The notes beneath the pieces were generated by a model. The model saw only the letters and a program-made list of their open reading frames with translations. It was not told the origin of the DNA and made no database searches. A stretch of DNA of 64,000 bases from Gnetum montanum (Eukaryota; Streptophyta; Gnetopsida; Gnetales; Gnetaceae): NCBI GenBank assembly GCA_015680685.1, contig MNCI01006090.1, positions 40,907-104,906 of the forward strand. Reading direction: 5' to 3'. Below are positions 21,880-33,055 of this stretch, one piece after another. Each line of letters begins with the position of its first letter. Position 1 is the first letter of the stretch. Position numbers and translations under genes: made by a program.

Positions 21880-24800
21880 CCTACTATTGGGTCTAACAAC
21901 TTCATGAAGAAAAGACCTTTCTTTAGAACCAACAACCCAACTAAGCCCTTGCAACCACGAGTGGCTGAGCCTTTAGATGCCTCAGTATCAATCAAAACAT
22001 TAGATCCCCCTTCAAGCCAAACACCACACTCAATGCATACGGTCATGTTAACACATGTTGTTACCGATTGGATCAAAGTTGGCCATCTTCCTAGGAAATT
22101 CTCTAATCCTAGGAGTCCTCTAATATATTTACAAATCGCTGGGAATGAGCCGTGCAAAGCTCTTTTAATCTCAGGTTCTAGTGTCAACCTAATACCTCAA
22201 GAAATGTATAAGGCCTGAAACCTGCCTTCATTGAAAAAGAGCAACATCTATCTAGAGTTGGCGAACTAGTTCATCATTTTCCTATTGGGAATAGAGGACA
22301 TTGTCACCACTATTTGTGGGTGGTCATACCTAGCTGACTTCCTAGTGATTCAGGTGAATAATGATAAGGGGGACTTCCCAATCATAATGAGAAGAGCATG
22401 GCTGAGCACCATCGATGCATGCCTAGGAATCTGTGATCTTTCCTTGGAAATATTGAATGAAAATATATTTGGGAAGATCAAGAAGAAGAAAGTTCCATGC
22501 ATTGAATATAGTGACACATGGTGTAATTGTGTGCAAATGTCATGATTTGTGCAAAGTTTAGCATTGCTTGCATGCAATCAGTGTGCATAAATGATCAACA
22601 TACAAAGATGCCTGTATACAGCAGCCACACGATGCGAAGGCACCCAGTGGCTAACAACTAATCAAGAAAGAAGTTCACTCATATGCATACCCTCAAATAT
22701 GCCAACCAAGTCTTAGACACAATCGCAGGGCATTGCTACTATAGTTTTTTGGATGGATATAGCGGATACAACCAAATACAAATAGCCCTAGAAGACCAAG
22801 CCAAAACTACATTCACCAGTCCTTGGGGAACGTTTGCATACAAACATATGCTATTTGGCTTGTGTAGTGCCCCTACAACATTCAATGATTAGTTCTAAGC
22901 ATATTCCAACAGTAGATAGGAAATGGTGTGGAGGTCTTTATGGATGATTTCTTCACTTATGGAGCAAGCTTTGATTAAGCTTTGGACCAGTTAGAGCAAG
23001 TGCTAAAAAGATGTGTAGAAGCCAATTTGAGGCTCAACTGGCAAAAAGGCCATTTGATGGTCCAAGAAGGCATAGTACTAGGGGATAAAATCTCACACAC
23101 AGGGATAGAGGTAGATCCCAAGAAAATTAGTCATGCAAGGAATTACCCATCAACCCAAAATTGTCAAAGATATTTGGTCATTCCTTGGACACATTGGCTA
23201 CTATAGGAGATTTATTGAAAACTTTTCAAAGGTTTCCAAACCATTGGTGGAATTAACGAAAAAGGATGTACCTTTCGAATGGACCAAGGAATGCGAATTA
23301 GCTTTCCAAACTCTAAAACAGAAGCTAGTAGAAACACCCATTCTACAAGCTCTTGACTAGTCCAAACCATTCCATATCATGACCAACAGGTCCAACTATG
23401 CCTTAGAATCCATACTTACATAATTAGATGACCAGAAGCATCCTTATTACATTCATTGTGCAAGTAGAAGTATTGTTGGTGCACAACTTAACTACATTAC
23501 CATAGAGAAAGAATTAATGGTTGTAGTGTTTACACAAGAGAATTTTAAATACTATGTATTAGGTTACAAAGTATATATACATATAGATCATAGTGTAATC
23601 TAGTTCCTCATGAATAAGCCAATGGTAAGTCCTGGTATCATACGATGGATTGTAATCTTACAAGAGTTTGACTTAACGATGATTGATCACAAAGGCACTG
23701 AGAATGTAGTTGCTGATCATTTATCTTGGTTGCGATGGGACAACAAAGAGGATGAGTATCAAATTTCTGATCATTTTTCTGATGAATTCCTCTTTGCTGG
23801 TGTAGTGAATAATCAATCACCTAGGGAGAAAAACTGGTATAGTAGCATTCTTTCCTATCTCCTTATCCAACAAACACCACAAGAGTTAGACCTTAAGAAT
23901 AAATAATAGTTTCTTCACCAGGCCAAATACTTTATGGAGATCAATGGGAAACTTTACAAATTATGTCTCAATGACTTGGTTTGATGGTGTGTTCTTGATA
24001 TAGATCAACTACAAGTTCTCCAAGATGCTCATGAGGGTCCTTGTGGGGGTCATTATGCTAGGAGATAAACGACCATCAAGGTCTTGCTTGTAGGATATTA
24101 TTGGCCAACATTGTTTCGGGACGACCATCAATTCATCTAATCTTGTGAGCACTATCAACATCATGGGGGAATGACTGCTAGAATGGAGGATTCACAATAA
24201 TGTATTCAACCATTAGAACCCTTCGACATTTGGGGAATTGATTTTATGGGGCCCATTACACTAATGTCCAATGGAAAATATTACATCATAGTTTCCATTG
24301 ACTACCTAAAAAAATGGACAAAAGAAGCTACTATTAAGGATTGTAAATCATCTACAACTACATGATTTGTTCAACAACAAATCGTAAATAGGTTTAGTAT
24401 GCTTCAAGAACTTATTTTAGACAATGGTACACACTTCACAGGTGCAAATTTTCAAAAATTAATGCAACACTTAGGGGTTGAGCATAAATTGACTACACCA
24501 TACCACCCCCAAGTGAACGGTCAAGCCAAGGTCACCAATAGGGAGATTACAAAGATATTGACCAGAACCATTAGCAAGTATAGGTGAGATTGGAGCACTA
24601 AACTCAATGATGCTCTTTGGGCATACTGCTCCATATGGAAACTCCCTACAGGCTACTCTTCCTACGAGTTAGTATACAGAAAAATTCTAATGCTCCTATT
24701 CAAACTAAGCTCTATACACTATCCATGGCATGTGACTTCAACCTTAATCTTGATCTAGCATAGAAAAAATGGTTAGTAACACGTAACTTGTTAGATGAAA

Positions 24801-25180
24801 ACTGACTAGCTGCCCTGTCATCTAATGAATTGCACAAGGCATTCAATAAACAACGTCATGACCTAGTAATTAGGAAAATTAAATATCAACTGGGAGATAA
24901 GGTTCTCTACTGGAATCCCACACATGTACCATAACGCACCAAATTTCAAACACTGTGGGAAGAACCTGATCTTATTCATGCAACTTTTCCTTTAGGGGCC
25001 ATGACAATATACAAACCTGAGAGCCCAGATAAGAAACTCTTGGTCAATGTGCAACAAACCAAACCTTTCCATGAGCTTAGGACAACTAGTACTTATGCTA
25101 CCACTGTTGATGGACAAGTCTACTCACTATTTTGGATCTCCTCCTTTCAACTCAGTCACAGGGGAGATGGTCACCTTTGC
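21880..25180 (+). pseudogene. Element B pol: protease, partial RT, RNase H, integrase
   Basis: Remains of the Ty3/gypsy pol in order. Protease at about 22040-22540: the active-site block reads ALLISGSSVNLIP, so the catalytic Asp of the family's DSG/DTG motif is lost. The N-terminal third of reverse transcriptase is deleted near 22560-22690. RT at about 22690-23100 has FLDGYSGYNQI, then SPWGTFAYKHMLFGLC, and an intact VFMDD. RNase H lies at about 23150-23900 (FLGHIGYYRRFIENFSKVSKPL...). Integrase spans about 23920-24900: [21 protein letters not shown] and LILDNGTHF retain their Asp residues, but GQAKVTN shows Lys where the DDE glutamate is expected. No chromodomain is seen. The frame ends QLSHRGDGHLC at a stop near 25180 that is conserved in C and D. 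FLDGYSGYNQI supports the Athila clade. Confidence 0.85.
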
Positions 25181-25251
25181 TAACCATTCTAGGCTCTCAG
25201 TTATTTTTGAATTTTTGTTTTACATGTTTTTGTTTTACACATTTCTTTCAT

Positions 25252-25561
25252 CTTTTTTTTACACCATCGTTCATATTTTTTACTATTTCTTTGTTTGATT
25301 GCTTCACTTTCATTCATCACCTAATAAGTGCTCATGATGGTGGAATGAATTATATAATATTGATTGCTAATGTTTGGTTTTTACCTTTGAATTATGATGT
25401 TGATACTTTTTTTTTACAGCATCGTTCATATTTTTTACTATTTCTTTGTTTGATTGCTTCACTTTCATTCATCACCTAATAAGTGCTCATGATGGTGGAA
25501 TGAATTACATAATATTGATTGCTAATGTTTGGTTTTTACCTTTGAATTATGATGTTGATAC
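25252..25561 (+). repeat. 155-bp tandem duplication in element B spacer
   Basis: CATCGTTCATATTTTTTACT begins at 25265 and again at 25420. The two units are nearly identical, differing for example at GAATTATATAAT versus GAATTACATAAT. Because the element's LTRs differ far more, the duplication happened well after insertion. Confidence 0.9.
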
Positions 25562-25870
25562 TAAGGTATGGTTCTTTTGATATGACAGACAATGAGTCCA
25601 TGCCATTCATGCATCCATGGAATCCTATGGCCTCATTTGGCTTGGAACAATACAGTCCCTTTAATAAACTTGTTAATGAATTGGTGCTTGGGTATTTTTC
25701 AAACCAAGAAAAGACTTAAGGGATGAAAAGGGTGTGACTTCAAGGGGATTCGATGCATTTGTGCTAGCTATTATCTTGGATGCTTGGATGCTTTTTCTTG
25801 GGTTTTCCACCATTCTAACATTGCACAAATCTTAGGAAGCTGAGTGAATAAAAATAAGTCTTTGCATGGT

Positions 25871-25910
25871 GTGGTTCTCACACAAAAAAAAAGTGAGAAT
25901 TCAAAGCACA
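25871..25910 (+). other. Hairpin module, element B copy
   Basis: TTCTCAC (25875-25881) pairs with GTGAGAA (25893-25899) across an A-rich loop. It is flanked by CATGGTGTGG on the left and TTCAAAGCACA on the right. The same flanks occur around hairpins with different stem sequences in elements C and D. Confidence 0.6.
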
Positions 25911-27214
25911 CTCCTTAGACACAATAATGGAATATGGGCTACAAGAACTGGTTATGGATTTGGAAAGACATGTTACCCATGTCTGATGGTTCCCTCTAAC
26001 TAAGGGCCTTTCTTGCTTCCTACTTCTCCATCTCGCTCTCCTTGGAATGGTGGTGACTCTTTGTGGAAGCATTCTTATTGCTTCAAGAGGATGGGTTGGT
26101 CAAGTGTGTTGATGCGAGGTCACTGGATGTGGTTTTCTGAGTCTAGATTTGGGATGAGTTCTACTTAGTTACATTAACCATAAAGTACACAAGGGACTTT
26201 ATACAACCTTATTCTTAGGATTCCATTCCATTCTCTCCTCTCCATCTTTCTTTCCATTTTCCACCTCATTGCCGATTTTATCATTCGTTTGTATCTTGGT
26301 TAATGCATTGTTTTTCTTTGGTGAATTCTTGTGGGTAAGTTTTTAACTCTTGCTCCCAAATGGCATTTCTAGAGCCTATGGACTCTTTGTTTTGTGGGTT
26401 TGTCAAGGCATAAACGGCATGAGCCTACTTTGGGGAGGACCCACTGGCATTCCTTTTTGGTGCAATTGCTAAGTTCTTTTCCTTAAACATTCTTTGCAAT
26501 CGACCATTTCTTGTTCATCCCCATCTTTTACATCATTTTATTGGCATTGCCATTGCTATTTTTCCTATCTTTTTTGTTTCTTATATTTTTTCCATATTAT
26601 TGCTACCAGAGGGTTGCTCTTAGTCATGGGGGCCTTGGCACAACTTTTTCAATTTTTCCTTTCCACTATTTGCCTAACCCCTACACATTGGATAGTCACC
26701 AGTGTTAAAACTATGAACTAGTATTTGCCATAACCACAACTTAGCCAATGCGCTTTACATCGAGGCAAGGTATCAACTACATTTTGGTTTATCTATCCTT
26801 GCTCATTCATGATTGTGTTGTGTGTGCAAATGGCAATCATACAAACAATGGATTGGCTTGGAGAAAGAACTTAGGATGGAATGACATTGGAGCATTTGTA
26901 GAAGGAATAAGTTTGGTGGCATGGCTATGGATAAACAATGGAAGGCACAATCTTGACATGGGCAACAACATGCTTCATTTTCTTTCTCTCTCTCTTTCTT
27001 TTCAAGCTGCCAAATAAAGGTTGGATGTCATTTATGACTAGTGTTCACTATAATGGTTATGAATACTAATGTTGTAATACGCTTGTTGATTAGTTCACTG
27101 GGCACATTGAGTTTGTCATCCCATTTCACCGTTAGTTGTCATTTAGTCAATAATCCCATACGTTCCCAATATTTTGTAAGGTACTCAAGGATGAATTTTC
27201 ATTCAGTTGGGGTA

Positions 27215-28025
27215 TGATGAACTGTGATATCAAGACAGCGATATTGAAGCCTATCATGTGATGTTAGATAACCCGATATCGAGGCTTGTCTCCTCACTTA
27301 TAAATAAGAGGTGAGGGCCCTTGGTTTTGTAGTAGATTAGTTAGTCCCTTAGCCAAAATCTTGCCATGTTTCCCTTCTAGAGTTAGAATTATTTCTGCGT
27401 GCCCACAATAGGAGTCATAAAGTGAACGGATCTTTATTTGAGCATTGTGTACCTGAGCACACCTTGTGTATGACAATAAAGACGAACTTTATGATAAACC
27501 TTGCAGCATCCAAAGTAGATTGATTAGTGTTAATTATTGTTTTTAATGCTTTCCTAGTTAATTAATGATCTCTCTCACCCTACAACTCTCCCAAGTAAAT
27601 ACACTCAGTACGACTATTTCGAGCATGCGTGTAGTGCTTGGTAACTTAGTAACGATTAATGTTTGGTAATCCTAGTAGCGTTGCACTAGTTCAGGATGTG
27701 TACGACAAGTGGGAATGGATACTGGTGTTAGGATTAGTTAGAACTTGGTTAATGAGTAGTTAAATTACACTAGTCACTTAGTTCTCTCTCTCTCTCCCCT
27801 TATTAGCATAAGACATAAAAACATAAAAGCCATAAAAATCATATGCCTCAAGCTTACTTAACCATACAACTGTGACATATAAGTAAGTTTGGAAAGACAA
27901 CGATTAACCAACCCGTCCTTGTTCCACAAAGGCGTATAAGCACTTAGTCCTTGGAATTCAACCAGATCGTGCATGAAACGCTTGTATTCATATGGTTGAG
28001 TGTAGGGGTACCTCGCCGTTCATCA
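27215..28025 (+). repeat. Element B 3' LTR
   Basis: 811 bp, TGATGA to TCATCA, with TATAAATA at 27299-27306. It keeps the about 150-bp segment (27412-27560) deleted from the 5' copy, including GACAATAAAGACG, a plausible polyadenylation signal also present in the solo LTR at 33056-34007. Confidence 0.9.
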
Positions 28026-28030
28026 CGCAG

Positions 28031-29361
28031 TAATATAATAAATTTTCTAAAGACAAGTGAAGTTTATAATAAAAAAAATATCAATTTGTTAAAAGCACAT
28101 AGGTTAAACAAGTGAGGTAGATAAAGAAAGGTTGGTAGTCATACTTAATGCATCAACTAAAGAATAAAAAATGATAAATTTTTTAAAATAAAATTTTTTA
28201 ATTTTTTAAAAAACAACTCAAATTTTTCAAAACCAACTCAATGCTAATGATGAAATAAATTTACCAAAACTAAGGGGAAAAAAAGGAAATGAAGTGGGAT
28301 ATTAAGATGCATAATAAAGAAATAAGAGGAAATTTGGTAGGATGATATATTTTCTAAAAATAATTAAAGTAAATTAATTATTCCTATAATAATTAATCCT
28401 ATGTACTTAAATTATTCTTTTAAAAGTTTTTTATAATGTTTTTTAAGGATAAATATAAATTTAGAACCAAAATCATAAATACCATTAATGTTAAAACTCA
28501 ATAGTATCAAGCAAAAAATTGACTAACCAATCCATATGCCACATGGCTTAAATATATGACAAACTTGTTTTTAACTAAGGAAATCTCTCTTAAATACTCT
28601 AATACTTAAAAAGTTTGATTGAAATTCATAAGTTTTATAAACATGATGACACAATAGAATATAAGATTATAAAGTAACTTTAATAAAATGCAAGATTGTA
28701 ACCAATAGTAATAAGACTTAAATAGTAGTATGATATTACCTTAATAAGTAATTATATTAGTTTTCAAATTATTTAATTTATGCACATATCAATAACATAA
28801 ATGTAATTCATTATCCTTGCCTTTATTTCCTATCATTTTTAAGCTATTGTTTTTAAAAGCTTAAAATATAGTATTAAGAAATATGTTAAAATGGCATTGT
28901 TATAACCGGGCCATTGTTTCATAACTAAATAGTTCATAAAAATTTAAAAGTGAAGTCTCCATCCATTATTATGATACCTTTATAAATATTATAGTAGGCC
29001 ATGAATTTGAAGATATTTTTTTTATGGGAACCTGTCCATGGGGAAAAAAACGTAAATCATTATTTTTACAAAATATCAAAATTAAAGAAACAGCCTCTAT
29101 TTATAAATTATCCATTATTAAAACTTGTTGGTTGGTTACTAAAGACCAATGTGCTCCTCGCGGAGTCCTGGTCATCAAAGGAAAACGATTTTTTTTTTAA
29201 ACCTTCGTACGAATTCCAGGTTTTCTCAATACATATTACTGGATGTCTGCAAAACTTCTCGGCTAGGAGAATAACCATGGTAAAGAAAAATATAAATTCT
29301 AAACCAAAATATCAATTTAACTGAAAAGTTACACCAGAATCATCCAACCTGATCGGTCTGG
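28031..29361. other. AT-rich intergenic DNA
   Basis: Strongly AT-rich sequence between the end of element B and the stop codon of the kinase gene. It should include the kinase 3' UTR close to 29361. The frame 29001-29324 shows no family feature and is not called. Confidence 0.5.
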
Positions 29362-32036
29362 CTAGTCGCGGTCGTATATTGGCAACTGTTTCCTGTTCAC
29401 AGGCAGTGGTTCCTCAGAGAACCAAGGGTGTTTCAGAGCATCCATGGCTGACAATCTCTGCATGGAACAAGAATAACGACATCATTTTTTAATATATTAG
29501 TAAACAAAAATAGTGTTTCCATGCTGCTAAAAGATATGAAAATCAACAGGTTGGAAACCTGGCTAGGATCTCTGCTCAACAATTGATTGAGAAAATCAAC
29601 TCCACAGTTTGACAGAAGATGATTTTTCTTATCCCTGACCACCACATATTGCAGAAAATGAGTATCCTGGGTTCCTATTGGCAGACCATTTTTGTGTCTA
29701 TGAATATAGTCCTCGGCATCCTGTATTGGGTCTCCTTCAAGAATGCTGTATACCTGCCAATGGTAAACAAGGAATATATACATATCATTGACACTTAGAA
29801 TTCCATGAATAGATAGATACCATAATCCAAGATTTTAAACCTTTTGCAAAAAACTGTGGTTACTTTGATATCAATTGAGTTACAATGTGATTAATATTGG
29901 TAGGGGATAGATGGTTAACTTGCATAGGGTTGTATTAGAAGGTGCCCAACACTGCTATACTTGTAGATACCTTGTCAATAATATGAGATAAGAATATATG
30001 GTTGAATTATGTGCATCCCATGTAGTTGAGAATTGAGATAACGCTAAGATGATGATGATATGGCTGAAATATGTGTCAATCATGATGAGATCCTTTCCCT
30101 ACCTTAATAACTTAACATGTGCATTATAATCAGCATGAAAGGTAACATGATTAAGATAAGGTTAGCACTAAGACAAGCACTCTATTTTTCCTACGTACAC
30201 AAAACTAACTTTGCAAATGAACTGTGACGTATAATGCTTACGCTTGCAAGAGCCTGTACTGGCGTCAGGGAACCTATATCCACGTTCGCCTCTTCTGCGA
30301 ATAATGACCTTCCAAAGACAATGTCACACAAGAGGCACCCACATGCCCAGATATCTGCCTTTGTCGAGTATGCTGTTTGTGCTCTAATCTCCGGAGCTCT
30401 GAAATTCAAAACCCATTTACACTCATTTGGATTCTGAGACAAAACAAGGGCTTGAAATCCCTATTATATAAACAACCAAACTAAAATGATTTATTTCTTA
30501 ATTACTCACCACACAAACACCAAAAACAACTAAAATATACCTGTAAGAGTTAGGGAAGACACATAAGGTGTACTCTCCTCCATCGTCACCCTGACCCTGC
30601 CTAGAGATACCAAAATCACAGATCTTGACTTTGCCATTCTTGCCCACCAACACATTCTCAGGCTTGAGATCCCTGTGCATAATTTTCCTGACATGGAGAA
30701 ATTCAAGACCCGAAAGGATCTGAGCCATGATGCACTTGATCTCGGCACAGTTATAAGGGTTAGTGGTGCTTCTGAGGATGGTGGCAAGATCATTGTCAAG
30801 CAATTGCAGGACGATGCATGGATTATCCCTTGTCTGGGAGTTAAAATAACCATAGTACTTAACCAGGTTGGGGTGATTAAGCTGCTTGAGAATGCACATC
30901 TCCTTATTCAGGGTTTGCAGGGCAGTGTCCTTGGTTTCACCATGTCCCCTAAGGTATGAATTCTTCATCTTTTTCACTGCAACAAGGGAGCCATCCCCCA
31001 TTTTGGCTTTGTACACAGAGCCATGGGCTCCCTTACCCAGCAGATTTAGCTTAATGAAATCCAGCTCATGGACAGTAGGTGTTACAGGGGTTTCTGGATA
31101 AGCTGAAGTAGCAAAAAGTTCAGGTGCAGATGTTGCAGGGGTTACTGGATCTGGTGTTTGTGAAATTGCAGCAACATCAGTTTGTTCTAAATCTGAGGCA
31201 TACTTGGGAGTTTGAAGGCCAAATGGGGTAGCTGGATTTCTCAAGCGTAATGTGACTGAAGCAGGAGTTTTGAAGTGAATGGTGTCTTCATACTTGATCC
31301 ACCAGAAGAAGCAGGAGATCTGAGGCTACATGGGGTGGCAGTGGAAGCAGGAGATCTGAGGCTACATGGGGTGGCAGCGGAAGCAGGAGATTGGAGTCCA
31401 TGTGAGTTGACAGTGAAATTAGGGCTAATATTTTGTGGGGTTCTAAAACTTATTTGCTCAAGTTGGCCTTCTGGTGCAGTTGGATGATTCTATGCAATTT
31501 TCTGTGCAGCTGGTAGATTATTATTATTGCTGCTAACCATATTCTTGCCAGCAGAAAATGGGGAATTGATTCCATGTTTTCTGATGGACATTTTCTCGTA
31601 ACTCTCAGAAGGAGTGAAGAACAGTTTTTCATTTTCCTTGCTTTTGTGTGGCTTAGTTATTGCTTTTGTGGAGAAGAAAACCTCAGGCATGTTGTGATCA
31701 TACTCATCTGTTAATGGAGGTTTTTGCAAGTGTATGTACAGATCTGAATGCAGCAGCTTCGATGATTTTTCCCGGTCAAATTTTCGGTGAGGCAGAGGAA
31801 AATCTCTGAGCTTATCATCAGCATTATCAATTTTTTTTTCTTGTCTGGCATAGGCATTGGCATTTCCTGGAATCAGTGGGTCTCTCTCTACGATATCAAA
31901 AAGGTTTATGCGTCGGTTTCTTAGATTTTTCTGGTTTTGATCGCTGAAAGTTTGAACTGCAGGAGGTAGTACTCCATTTTTGCAGTGGAACTGCGGTTTC
32001 TGCTGTCATGGGCTCTTTGGGTTGGTGATGCTCCAT
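29362..32036 (-). CDS. CDK-like (CMGC) Ser/Thr protein kinase, four exons, disrupted N-terminal part
   Basis: Exons in coding order: 32036-30541, 30398-30242, 29753-29559, 29457-29362, all introns GT...AG, with the frame joining cleanly (TAC-AG|A gives SYRAPE; AGC|GTA; CAG|AGA). The kinase domain, from about 31080, has GKGAHGSVYKA, VAVKKM, MHRDLKPENVLV, CDFGISRQ, YTLCVFPNSYRAPE and ADIWACGC. The C-terminal end is RDPSQRLSAMDALKHPWF and ends IYDRD. YRAPE and the tail resemble CDK11/CDC2L-type kinases; the substrate is unknown. All catalytic residues are present. The roughly 300-residue low-complexity N-terminal part is damaged: one base is missing in an A-run near 31950 and another near 31270, and a TAG lies at 31490-31492 in the frame between them. 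Single-A losses in A-runs could be assembly errors, so a working gene, a truncated one and a young pseudogene all remain possible. The ATG at 32036 is a guess that needs the first shift corrected. Confidence 0.75.
31311..31418 (-). repeat. Three 36-bp coding repeats in the kinase N-terminal region
   Basis: GCAGGAGATCTGAGGCTACA-type units begin at 31311, 31347 and 31383 on the plus strand; the third is diverged. On the coding strand they give SPASTATPCSLR, 12 residues per unit, so frame is kept by repeat number. The segment is probably disordered and may hold SP/TP phosphorylation sites. Confidence 0.85.
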
Positions 32037-33050
32037 TGCTTTGGTTGGTATGTTGGGAATGGAGGAATTTTTTGGATTTATTCGGAAATTTTGGGGCGGA
32101 ACGTCATCGTGGCTCGTGCCATTTGAGGCGACTCTCCATCAGCATAGTTGTTGGTTTAGTTTTGGTTAAATTAGTGTTTTTAACGTATACTTTCAAAGCA
32201 TGGCATGTGTCTAGTGTCCTCTTTATAAAATGTAACAAGCGAAATCGAATTACAAATTTAGATGTCAAACCTATCTACTATAGCACTTTATATACGTTTC
32301 TAAAGTGTTTTTAAAGCCATTCTTACAAAATTAAATGAACCAACAACTTTGCCAAGGGTAAAGGTCTTAAAGTCAAGCAATGGTGTAAACCATGCATGTT
32401 TATTTAATATATGATTATAAAATTACCCGGTGATCGACCGGTGAGTTCCTCCATGATAGCTCCGTCAAGTCTCTCATCATTCACATAATATCATAATCAA
32501 TTCATGATATCAAATACATCCGATGGACTATAAAGCATAATTAAATATGAATACAATACGTAATGAAATATCAATGATAAGAGAAGATATAATATTGGAA
32601 ACCTTCACAGAAAATCTCAAGCACCAATCCGAAGTTCTAATTGATAAAATACCTTAACATAAATGCACGGACTTAATCATGATTTACAGTGATCTTTACA
32701 AACAAACCATGATACCGTAAACAAAACGAATAGTACTACCTAACTAGATCAGAATGAACCATAGTGAGCAAAATGAACTAGACCAGGTAAAAATGTGATG
32801 CAATCTGAAATTGAAAGTCCTCAAATGCTAATAATAAGTTGAAATGACAACAAGACTAGAACATTGACATTAGCAATTTTCTTTAATAACCATAAATGAA
32901 ATATGCTCCCTCAACCTCAAAATCATACAAAAATATACTTAAAAGTCCTAAAACTCTAATACCCTTAAAAGAGAAAAGTAAATCCACTAGAGAAATATAA
33001 ATATTCAAAAAATAAACTACCATATTACTTCTAGAATCAAACAAACAAAG
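32037..33050. other. AT-rich region upstream of the kinase gene
   Basis: Should contain the kinase promoter and possibly a 5' exon; neither can be placed with confidence. The open frame on the plus strand near 31985-32314 is antisense to the kinase start and is not called. The rest is AT-rich with no repeat recognised. Confidence 0.4.
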
Positions 33051-33055
33051 ATAGG

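Larger units (their letters stand above)
25181..27199 (+). other. Element B spacer after pol
   Basis: Non-coding in appearance. In order it holds the G-rich motif CTCAGTCACAGGGG (25151-25164, at the pol end), a T-rich tract (about 25195-25300), the 155-bp duplication, one hairpin module (25871-25910), GCCTACTTTGGGGAGGACC (26423-26441), TTAGTCATGGGGG (26620-26632) and then about 560 bp unlike the other elements. That last part contains an open frame 26748-27017 (89 residues) that I do not recognise. Confidence 0.6.
18704..28025 (+). mobile_element. Element B: Athila-like LTR retrotransposon, gag-pol, no 3' ORF
   Basis: A 9.3-kb element on the plus strand with LTRs 18704-19369 and 27215-28025. 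The target duplication is CGTAG (18699-18703) versus CGCAG (28026-28030), one transition apart. A tRNA-Asp-type primer site lies at 19371-19388 and a G-rich tract TTGGGGTA ends at 27214. Gag (19508 to about 21750) and pol (about 21900-25180) are readable but carry many stops and frameshifts. About 0.7 kb is missing between protease and reverse transcriptase. The 3' ORF of A and C is absent: about 560 bp of unrelated sequence lies between the second G-rich motif (26632) and the 3' LTR. Confidence 0.9.

Noticed and set aside
29001-29324. 107-residue plus-strand frame
   Set aside because: AT-rich sequence with no motif, no promoter and no splice context; open length is within chance expectation.
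30675-30959. Plus-strand open frame of 94 residues
   Set aside because: Antisense to the kinase catalytic exon, which has unmistakable motifs on the minus strand.
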